Below are positions 1 to 5,511 of a stretch of DNA of 7,197 bases, in pieces. The stretch lies in assembly GCA_021812505.1 (NCBI GenBank), contig JAKANG010000062.1, positions 1 to 7,197 of the forward strand. Reading direction: 5' to 3'. The notes under the pieces are model-generated. The model saw only the letters and a program-made list of their open reading frames with translations. It was not told where the DNA came from and did not search any database. This stretch comes from Pseudomonadota bacterium (GTDB lineage Bacteria > Pseudomonadota > Alphaproteobacteria > Rhizobiales > Beijerinckiaceae). Position 1 is the stretch's first letter. Every line of letters starts with the position of its first letter. Both the position numbers and the translations under genes were made by a program.

Positions 1-733
1 ACTTCTGCGCGTCGTTCGAGCCGTGGCTGAAGGCCATGAATGCAGCCGAAAGTATTTGCAGCCTTCCGAAGAGGCGGCTTGCACTACTGCGACGGAACCG
101 GCGGAAGACCCAGTAGATAGCGACCATCACCACGAAGGCGAGACCGGTGTTGGGCAGGAAGGGTAAGGTCTTGTCCACCGCCAGGCCATAATGTCTGCGG
201 TCCAGCAGGCCCAGCGGCGAAATCCTGAAGACGCTGGTGCCCAGATCCTTCTGGCTGTCGTCCTCAGGCATGTAAATCAGCATGGTGAGGACTTTGCGCC
301 GCGTGTCGGGATGCGGCTTGATCGCATAGCCGTCATAATCCGCGTAAAGCACCGGACGCGGATACATTTTCACGGGCCAGCTCTCGCGGCTGCCCTTCGC
401 CCTGATGCGAAGGCCCTCGTCAAGCTGCGTGCGCAGGACGTCCTCGATTTCAGGCGACGACAGCACGTCCGACACCAGATTCCATAAGCGCCGGCGCTCG
501 TCGTCGCCGGCGTCGCACGAGCCGTCGAACAGAGTGAACTGCCGGCGCGTGTTATGGCCGTTCAGATTGACGTAATGACGTTCGTCGGGCCGCTTGGCGA
601 TTAGCTCCTTGTAAAAATCCTCGGGCCAGAAATTCTCGAAAGCCATATGCGGATAGGGTTTCGAGAAGACCTTAGCGTTCAGAATCGACTGCACGCCATG
701 GGCCACAAGGTCGTTATATCGGGAATCGCTCAT
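1..733 (-). CDS. Chimeric reading frame: 2OG-Fe(II) oxygenase-like N-terminus joined to C-terminal half of a PiT phosphate transporter (3' end off window)
   Basis: Open from ATG at 733 through the left edge (244 codons, no stop). GGAGG at 744-740 lies 6 bases before the ATG and supports this start. Residues 1 to about 202 read as a soluble 2-oxoglutarate/Fe(II)-dependent oxygenase: the HPD motif at residues 141-143 supplies the usual His-x-Asp iron ligands, followed by KVLTMLIYMPE and by LPNTGLAFVV near residues 193-202. The distal iron His and the 2OG-binding Arg, expected roughly 10 to 30 residues further on, are absent. From about residue 203 the protein becomes a membrane helix, then a basic loop, then FSHGSNDAQK, the second signature of PiT/PHO4 phosphate transporters. 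The N-terminal half of the transporter is missing. Neither half would be expected to work alone. Codons rare in GC-rich genomes (CTA, TTA, ATA, AGT) appear here more than I notice in the neighbours, though not counted. It could be a rearrangement, a pseudogene or an assembly chimera. Confidence 0.75.
   Translation of the reverse strand, partial: MSDSRYNDLVAHGVQSILNAKVFSKPYPHMAFENFWPEDFYKELIAKRPDERHYVNLNGHNTRRQFTLFDGSCDAGDDERRRLWNLVSDVLSSPEIEDVLRTQLDEGLRIRAKGSRESWPVKMYPRPVLYADYDGYAIKPHPDTRRKVLTMLIYMPEDDSQKDLGTSVFRISPLGLLDRRHYGLAVDKTLPFLPNTGLAFVVMVAIYWVFRRFRRSSASRLFGRLQILSAAFMAFSHGSNDAQK
125..133 (-). other. Junction between oxygenase-like and PiT-like coding sequence
   Basis: The switch from oxygenase-type sequence (ending LPNTGLAFVV) to PiT-type sequence (starting MVAIYWVFRRF) falls at about codons 201-203. 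The reading frame is kept across it. No direct repeat, insertion-sequence end or tRNA is visible at the point of change. The exact base cannot be fixed without full-length relatives of both parents. Confidence 0.6.
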
Positions 734-748
734 GCGCTGCCTCCGCCA

Positions 749-781
749 GAAACCGGCGGGAGACTATTCGCGCCGGCTTTC
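749..781 (-). terminator. Imperfect GC-rich hairpin downstream of the oxidoreductase operon, possible terminator
   Basis: Read on the minus strand, GAAA (781-778), one bulged G (777) and CCGGCG (776-771) pair with CGCCGG (758-753) and TTTC (752-749). This gives a 10-bp stem around a 12-base loop. It starts 36 bases after the stop of the FAD subunit gene. The T tract is short (three T, within the stem end), so rho-independent termination would be weak. It also overlaps the promoter proposed for the next gene, so it may instead be a 5' leader structure of that mRNA. Confidence 0.35.
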
Positions 782-804
782 GAGCGGTCATTGATTTAGA
801 TCAT
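763..804 (-). promoter_or_regulatory. FNR/FixK-type box with a matching -10 hexamer, candidate class II promoter for the leftward gene
   Basis: Bases 791-804 read TTGAT-TTAG-ATCAT on the plus strand. This matches the FNR/ANR/FixK consensus TTGAT-N4-ATCAA at 9 of 10 conserved positions. The site is centred at 797.5, in the non-coding gap 58 to 71 bases upstream of the ATG at 733. On the minus strand a -10-like hexamer AATAGT (4 of 6 to TATAAT) lies at 768-763. If it is used, transcription starts near 756 and the box is centred at -41.5, the standard class II activation position for FNR/CRP proteins. No plus-strand gene begins nearby, so the leftward gene is the likely target. Binding by an O2-sensing regulator is inferred; CRP-like factors with similar boxes are possible. 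Confidence 0.5.
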
Positions 805-816
805 ATGGCCCGAAGG

Positions 817-2451
817 TCAGATTTCCTCCGCGACCATCGCGATGGCGCCGCAAGGGCATTCGCTGGCGCAGAGGCCGCAGCCCTTGCAGAAATCGTAGTT
901 GAATTCGAATCCTTTTCCCGGACCGAGCTTGATCACGGCATTGTCGGGGCACACGCCATAGCAATTGTCGCATTCGAAGCAATTGCCGCAGGACAGGCAG
1001 CGCCGAGCCTCGTAAAGCGCGTTGTTTTCGTCAAGCCCCTGGACCACTTCCTCGAAGGTCGCGGAGCGGCGCGCGATTTCCAGCATCGGCCGCATGGTCT
1101 TGGGCGCCTCGCCGTAATACCATGTGTTCAGCCGGTCAAAGGACGCCAGTTCGTGGCGCGGCGGCGACGCGAAAGTCTCGCCGCGCAAAAAAGCGTCAAT
1201 GCTGCGCGCGGCGCGTTTGCCGTGGCCGATCGCCACCGTCACCGTGCGCTGCGAGGGCGCCATGTCGCCGCCGGCGAAGATCCCCCGCGCCCCGGTCATC
1301 ATGTCGGGGCCGACGTGAACCACGCCGTCCATCATCTCAAGTCCGGGCACCCCGTTCAGCAAAGAAAGATCGACGTCCTGGCCAAGCGCCAGCACCACGG
1401 AATCGGCTTCAAGCGTCTCGAATTCCCCGGTCGGCTGGGGAAACCCTTTTTCGTCGAGCTTCATTTTCTCGACCGTTATGGCGCCGGCCTCGACATTCTT
1501 GATGGTCGAGAGCCATTTCATCATCACGCCTTCTTCCAGCGCCTCTTCCAGTTCGAAATCATGGGCCGGCATCTTTTCGCGGGTGCGGCGATAGACGATG
1601 ATCGCCTCTTCCGCCCCCAGGCGCTTGGCGGTGCGGGCCACGTCGAGCGCGGTGTTGCCGCCGCCATAGACGACGACGCGGCGTCCGAGCAGGGGCTTGT
1701 CCTCGCCCTCCATAGAGCGCAGCACCTGCACCGCGTCGAGCACCTTCGCCGCCTCGCCCGCCGGAATATAGGCGCGCTTGGCGATATGGGCGCCGACGGC
1801 GAGAAAGGCGGCGTCATAGCCGCCTTCCCGCATCGTCGTCTGGAGATCGGAAACCTTGGAATTATATTCGATCCGCACGCCGAGATCGGCGAGACGCGCC
1901 ACCTCGGCGTCGAGAATGTCGCGCGGCAGGCGATATTTGGGAATGCCGAAGCGCATCATGCCGCCCGGCGCCGGACCCGCCTCATGAATGGTCGGCGAAT
2001 GGCCGAAAAGCGCGAGATGATAGGCGGCGGAAAGTCCCGCCGGCCCCGCGCCGACGATCAGAACTTTTTTGCCGCTCTTTTGCGCAGGGGGCGTGAAGCG
2101 CCAGCCCTTGGCGATCGCCATGTCGCCCAAAAAGCGCTCGACAGAATTGATCCCGACGGCGGAATCGATATGGGCGCGGTTGCAGGCTCTCTCACACGGA
2201 TGGTAGCAGACCCGCCCCATCACCGCCGGCAGCGGATTGTTTTTCGTCAGCGCCCGCCACGCCGCTTCATAATCGCCGGCTTCCGCAAAACTCAGCCAGC
2301 CCTGGATGTCCTCGCCCGCCGGGCAGGCGTCGTTGCAGGGCGGCAGGCGATGAACATAAATAGGCCGGACGGTGCGCCACGAGCCGGTGTGATTGGCAAG
2401 CGAGGTGCCGACATCCAGCGTGATCGCGAAATCATGGTCCATTGTCTTCAT
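817..2451 (-). CDS. FAD- and NAD(P)-binding iron-sulfur electron-transfer subunit with C-terminal 2[4Fe-4S] ferredoxin domain, partner of the 2-oxoacid oxidoreductase
   Basis: A 544-residue protein related to the small (beta) subunit of glutamate synthase and NfnB-type flavoproteins. The N-terminal Fe-S domain shows C39, C43, C82, C86 and C90. The FAD Rossmann motif GAGPAGLSAAYHLA is at 134-147 and the NAD(P)H-binding motif GGGNTALDVA at 263-272. FAGGDMAPSQRTV at 392-404 is the late FAD-contact region. The C-terminus carries two ferredoxin motifs: C491-C494-C497-C501-P and C522-C525-C528-C532-P. An additional CxxC (C485, C488) precedes them. The start at 2451 is preferred because GGAGGAG (2464-2458) lies 6 bases upstream and the protein begins 16 bases after the porB stop; a longer frame upstream would run into porB. 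The ferredoxin tail resembles the POR delta subunit, absent as a separate gene here. Likely role: moving electrons between the POR thiamine/Fe-S core and NAD(P)(H) in the cytoplasm. Preference for NADP over NAD cannot be read reliably. Confidence 0.9.
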   Translation of the reverse strand: MKTMDHDFAITLDVGTSLANHTGSWRTVRPIYVHRLPPCNDACPAGEDIQGWLSFAEAGDYEAAWRALTKNNPLPAVMGRVCYHPCERACNRAHIDSAVGINSVERFLGDMAIAKGWRFTPPAQKSGKKVLIVGAGPAGLSAAYHLALFGHSPTIHEAGPAPGGMMRFGIPKYRLPRDILDAEVARLADLGVRIEYNSKVSDLQTTMREGGYDAAFLAVGAHIAKRAYIPAGEAAKVLDAVQVLRSMEGEDKPLLGRRVVVYGGGNTALDVARTAKRLGAEEAIIVYRRTREKMPAHDFELEEALEEGVMMKWLSTIKNVEAGAITVEKMKLDEKGFPQPTGEFETLEADSVVLALGQDVDLSLLNGVPGLEMMDGVVHVGPDMMTGARGIFAGGDMAPSQRTVTVAIGHGKRAARSIDAFLRGETFASPPRHELASFDRLNTWYYGEAPKTMRPMLEIARRSATFEEVVQGLDENNALYEARRCLSCGNCFECDNCYGVCPDNAVIKLGPGKGFEFNYDFCKGCGLCASECPCGAIAMVAEEI

Positions 2452-2467
2452 GGTCCGCTCCTCCGCG

Positions 2468-3499
2468 TCATGCTTCGTCTTCGTCGCCCAGCAGGCCGTA
2501 TTCCGCGATATGGGCGTCGCAGATCGCCTGCAATCGCGCAACCCGCGGGTCGTCCACGCCGTCGCGGAACAGATGGGCGAAGCGCTTCTGCAATTTCAGA
2601 TAATCGCGCACCGGAACCTGTTTCCTGATCTTGCGCGCGCTCGTGACCCGGCCGTGCTCGGCTTCGAAGATCGGATAAAGCCCGCTCTCCACCGCCAGTC
2701 GCGCCAGCTTGATCGTGTCGCAGGAGGCGGCGCCCCAGCCGAGCGGGCACGGCACATTGATCTGGATGTAGCGCGCGCCATGAATCGACATGGCCTTCAG
2801 AACCTTGCGCTCCAGATCGTGGAGATCGGCCACCGTCGCCGTCGCGACGTACGGAATGTTGTGGGCGACCGCGATTTTCGGCAGGAATTTGCCGGTCCCG
2901 AAAACATTGCCCGGCGCGGGTCCCACGGCCGGGGTGGTCGCGGTCCGCGCCGCCGGGGGCGTCGCGGACGAGCGCTGGACGCCGGTGTTCATGTAACCCT
3001 CGTTGTCGTAGCAGATGTAGAGCACGTCGTCGTTGCGCTCGAACATGCCGGACAGGCACTGGAAGCCGATGTCGGTGGTGCCGCCGTCGCCGCCCTGGGC
3101 GATGACCCGCGTCTTTTTCTTCTTCACCCGCATCGCCGCCGCGACGCCGGTCGCCACCGCCGCCGCATTGCCGAAGAGCGAATGCAGCCAGGGCAATTGC
3201 CAGGAGGTTTCGGGATAGGGCGTGGTGAAGACTTCAAGACAGCCGGTGGCGTTGACGGCGATGAGGTCGCTGTCGGTCGCGCGCATGGCGGCGTCGATCG
3301 CGTAGCGCGCGCCGAGCGCTTCGCCGCAGCCCTGGCAGGCGCGATGGCCGCTGGTCAGAGCGTTGGAGCGGTCCTCCGAGGCCTGGACCGAACGTTCATC
3401 TTCCGACACCAGACGGTTGCCGACGGTGAACGTGCCCTTCTGGTAAAATTTCAGCTTCTGCCGCGCCTCGTCGGGTTGAAGCGTTTTCGCTTGCGTCAT
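2468..3499 (-). CDS. porB: 2-oxoacid (probably pyruvate):acceptor oxidoreductase, beta subunit (thiamine diphosphate-binding)
   Basis: A 343-residue catalytic subunit that binds thiamine diphosphate and the proximal [4Fe-4S] cluster. Cluster Cys are C55 and C58 (CQGCGEALG), C87 (NATGCLEV) and C251 (VPCPLGW), the set expected for PorB. The ThDP/Mg motif is GGDGGTTDIG at 136-145 followed by DNEGYMNTG at 165-173. RSSATP and the PYVATA segment also match pyruvate-type beta subunits. The first ~50 residues are an extra N-terminal stretch ahead of the usual beginning at the GHRxCxGCG motif. ATG at 3499 is chosen over an in-frame TTG at 3514 because GGGAGGG (3510-3504) sits just upstream and the TTG overlaps the end of porA. 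The gene starts 11 bases after porA and is followed 16 bases later by the flavoprotein gene. Pyruvate is the likeliest substrate from overall similarity; other 2-oxoacids cannot be excluded. Confidence 0.92.
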   Translation of the reverse strand: MTQAKTLQPDEARQKLKFYQKGTFTVGNRLVSEDERSVQASEDRSNALTSGHRACQGCGEALGARYAIDAAMRATDSDLIAVNATGCLEVFTTPYPETSWQLPWLHSLFGNAAAVATGVAAAMRVKKKKTRVIAQGGDGGTTDIGFQCLSGMFERNDDVLYICYDNEGYMNTGVQRSSATPPAARTATTPAVGPAPGNVFGTGKFLPKIAVAHNIPYVATATVADLHDLERKVLKAMSIHGARYIQINVPCPLGWGAASCDTIKLARLAVESGLYPIFEAEHGRVTSARKIRKQVPVRDYLKLQKRFAHLFRDGVDDPRVARLQAICDAHIAEYGLLGDEDEA

Positions 3500-3510
3500 G
3501 ACGCCCTCCC

Positions 3511-4773
3511 TCAACCCGGCGGCAGCGGGTTCGCCGCCGCGAGCTGCCGCAGAATATTCTCGGCGGTCGATCCCGACCGGCGGATTTTGCGCACCCGATG
3601 AATTTCGCGTCCGACCGCTTGTTCGTTGAGATCGAGGAAATGCGCGCCCTGCCAGGGATTCTCGACCGCCATGCGGAACAGCCGGCGCAGGCTCGCACGG
3701 GTGATTGGCCGGCCGCCGAGACCCGCTATGGCCGAATGAAGCCTCGGCCGCCCGTCAAGATTGCGCAGGGCGCCGTCGATATTGTCCGCGAGCGGCCCGC
3801 CGACGCCGACGGCGATGCTTTTTTCGACCACCACCACATTTTTTGCCGGCGCGAGAATCCTGCGCAACCCCTCGACCGGGAAAGGCCGGTAGGAGACGAG
3901 CGACACCACGCCGATCCCGACCCCCTCGTCGCGCATTTCATCGACCACATCCTTGATCGTGCCGCAGACCGAGCCCATGGCGACGACGATGGTTTCGGCG
4001 TCCTCGGTGCGATAAGGCCGCAGCAGCCCGCCGCAGGCGCGACCGAAAATCTTTGCCAGTTCGCCCGAAAAGGCTGGGATCAGCCGCAGGGCCTGCTGCT
4101 GCTTGTAATGGGCGAGGAAACGGACCTCGGTGAAGGCCTCGGGGCCGACCATGGCGCCGATGGAGGCAGGATGGTCCGGGTCGAGCACCTGCACCGGATC
4201 ATAGGGCGGCAGGAAGGAGTCGACCTGCGCCTGGTCGGGAATATCGACGCGCTCGACGGCGTGGGTGAGAATGAAGCCGTCCACGCAGACCATGACCGGC
4301 ATGGACAGTTCTTCCGCCAGACGAAAGGCGAGAATATGGAGATCGACCGCCTCCTGGTTGGTCTCGGCGAAAAGCTGGATCCAGCCGGCGTCGCGCATCG
4401 CCATGGCGTCGGAATGGTCGTTCCAGATATTGATCGGCGCGCCGATCGCGCGATTGCCCAAGGTCATGACGATGGGCAGACCGAGGCCGGCGGCGTTATA
4501 AACCGCCTCGGCCATGAACAGCAAGCCCTGCGAGGCGGTGGCGGTATAGGCGCGGGCGCCGGCGGCGGAAGCGCCGATCGCCACCGAAAGGGCGGCGAAT
4601 TCGCTCTCGACATTGATGAATTCGCAATCCTGCAGTTCGCCCGCCTTCACCAGCGCTCCGACCCCCTCGACGATATGGGTCTGCGGGGTGATCGGATAGG
4701 CGCAGATGACTTCCGGGCGGCACAGCGCTATGGCCTGAGCCATGGCCTGCGAACCTTCGATTTGCTTCAGCAT
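3511..4773 (-). CDS. porA: 2-oxoacid (probably pyruvate):acceptor oxidoreductase, alpha subunit
   Basis: A 420-residue alpha subunit carrying the pyrimidine-binding domain and domain II of the pyruvate:ferredoxin oxidoreductase family. The YPITPQT motif at 26-32 and VESEFAA at 55-61 (Glu that activates the thiamine ring) are intact. NRAIGAPINIW at 107-117 and NDHSDAMAMRDAGW at 118-131 are close to pyruvate-type PorA. The Thr of the first motif and R108 correspond, as I read the family, to residues that hold the pyruvate carboxylate. GSVCGTIKDVVDE and GLGGRPIT later in the protein are also PorA-like. GAGGAG at 4784-4779, 5 bases from the ATG, supports this start. The protein extends ~20 to 30 residues beyond a typical PorA end with a basic tail. 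A strong hairpin lies just upstream in the 46-base gap after porG, so expression relative to porG may be adjusted after transcription. Confidence 0.93.
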   Translation of the reverse strand: MLKQIEGSQAMAQAIALCRPEVICAYPITPQTHIVEGVGALVKAGELQDCEFINVESEFAALSVAIGASAAGARAYTATASQGLLFMAEAVYNAAGLGLPIVMTLGNRAIGAPINIWNDHSDAMAMRDAGWIQLFAETNQEAVDLHILAFRLAEELSMPVMVCVDGFILTHAVERVDIPDQAQVDSFLPPYDPVQVLDPDHPASIGAMVGPEAFTEVRFLAHYKQQQALRLIPAFSGELAKIFGRACGGLLRPYRTEDAETIVVAMGSVCGTIKDVVDEMRDEGVGIGVVSLVSYRPFPVEGLRRILAPAKNVVVVEKSIAVGVGGPLADNIDGALRNLDGRPRLHSAIAGLGGRPITRASLRRLFRMAVENPWQGAHFLDLNEQAVGREIHRVRKIRRSGSTAENILRQLAAANPLPPG

Positions 4774-4794
4774 CGGCGCTCCTCGTCTTTTTGT

Positions 4795-4817
4795 CCGCCG
4801 GCCCCTGGGGCCGGCGG
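4795..4817 (-). repeat. Perfect 11-bp GC inverted repeat in the porG-porA gap
   Basis: CCGCCGGCCCC (4795-4805) and GGGGCCGGCGG (4807-4817) are exact reverse complements around one central base at 4806. In RNA the loop must open to at least three bases, leaving a ~10-bp, all-GC stem. On the minus strand it is followed by ACAAAAAG rather than a T run, so it does not look like a leftward intrinsic terminator. It begins 2 bases after the porG stop and ends 10 bases before the porA Shine-Dalgarno. It may act as an mRNA-processing or stability element; on the plus strand it has no gene to serve. Confidence 0.6.
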
Positions 4818-4819
4818 CG

Positions 4820-5398
4820 TCACGCCGTCGCGGCGCTTTCCTGGGCGCGAACGAGATCGTAAGCCTCCTGCGCGGCGGCGATATTGGCCTCGCCGACCCT
4901 GCCGGGAAAGGCCTCGGCTATGGCGCGCGTGACGCTTTCGAAATTGACGAGGCCAGTCAGCGCGGCGAACGCGCCGAGCAGCGCGGCGTTGGGCGCCGGC
5001 CTCTTGACATGTTTCAACGCCAGATCGGTCGCCGGCACGATCACCGCATGGCCTTCCGGCAGCTTTTCGACCACGCCGCGCAAATGCAGCTCGTCGAAAC
5101 TCTTGTTGGTGTTGACCAGAAGATAGCCGTTTTCCTTCAGGCCCGAAAAGACGTCGATCACCTTGAGCAAGGTCGGATCCTGGAGGATCACGCAATCGGG
5201 GTCCTGCACCGGCTCGCGCAGGCGGATCTCCTTGTCGGCGATGCGGCAGAAGGCGACGACCGGCGCGCCGGTGCGCTCCGAGCCGAAACTGGGAAAGGCC
5301 TGGGCGTGGCGGCCCTCGATAAAGGCTGCGACCGACAGCATTTCGGCGCCCGTCACCACACCTTGCCCGCCCCGGCCATGAATGCGAATCTGGAACAT
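4820..5398 (-). CDS. porG: 2-oxoacid (probably pyruvate):acceptor oxidoreductase, gamma subunit
   Basis: A 192-residue gamma subunit that completes the POR core with PorA and PorB. The HGRGGQGVVT motif at 7-16 and FPSFGSERTGAPV at 35-47 are diagnostic of PorG-type domains. PNAALLGAF at 137-145 is the conserved C-terminal segment. Length is normal for the family. The ATG at 5398 is preferred; a GTG one codon earlier (5401) is possible. The only Shine-Dalgarno is a weak GGGGGG run a few bases upstream, and the ATG overlaps a TGA at 5400 (TGATG) that closes an open stretch continuing from the upstream radical SAM gene. Translation may therefore depend partly on ribosomes arriving from upstream. 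The gene order gamma-alpha-beta-flavoprotein differs from the common gamma-delta-alpha-beta order by lacking a separate delta ferredoxin gene. Confidence 0.92.
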   Translation of the reverse strand: MFQIRIHGRGGQGVVTGAEMLSVAAFIEGRHAQAFPSFGSERTGAPVVAFCRIADKEIRLREPVQDPDCVILQDPTLLKVIDVFSGLKENGYLLVNTNKSFDELHLRGVVEKLPEGHAVIVPATDLALKHVKRPAPNAALLGAFAALTGLVNFESVTRAIAEAFPGRVGEANIAAAQEAYDLVRAQESAATA

Positions 5399-5511
5399 CA
5401 CGCCCCCCGTCTTGCCGGCGTCACATTCGAATCTTCGTGCGACGATTTTTTGAAATTATCCTCGCCCGGCCGGCGCGGCGCCTTGATGTCCCGCAAAGCC
5501 GGCTTGCCGTT
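5398..5511 (-). other. Gap between amrS and porG with a stop-free stretch in the amrS frame
   Basis: After the amrS TGA (5514-5512) the same frame stays open for 37 codons, then ends in a TGA at 5400-5398 that overlaps the porG ATG. The conceptual peptide is hydrophilic and basic (for example RDIKAPRRPG, then DNFKKSSHEDSNV). The only possible internal starts are TTG (5496) and GTG (5424), without a good Shine-Dalgarno. It could be untranslated spacer, a small peptide or a lost C-terminal tail of amrS. An AT-rich patch at 5441-5460 is present, but I see no convincing -35 to go with its GATAAT. Confidence 0.25.

Noticed and set aside
191..487. Plus-strand 98-codon frame within the oxygenase-like region
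   Set aside because: The minus-strand frame carries the HPD and following oxygenase-type sequence; the plus frame shows no motif.
805..2628. Long plus-strand open frame (607 codons) opposite the flavoprotein gene
   Set aside because: Its translation is rich in Arg, Ala, His and Gly with no family motif, and it lies antisense to a gene with complete cofactor motifs. Long antisense frames are common in GC-rich genes.
5455..5460. GATAAT as a -10 element for a porG promoter
   Set aside because: No -35 match at 16 to 18 bases upstream and no regulator site nearby; a single hexamer is too weak to call.
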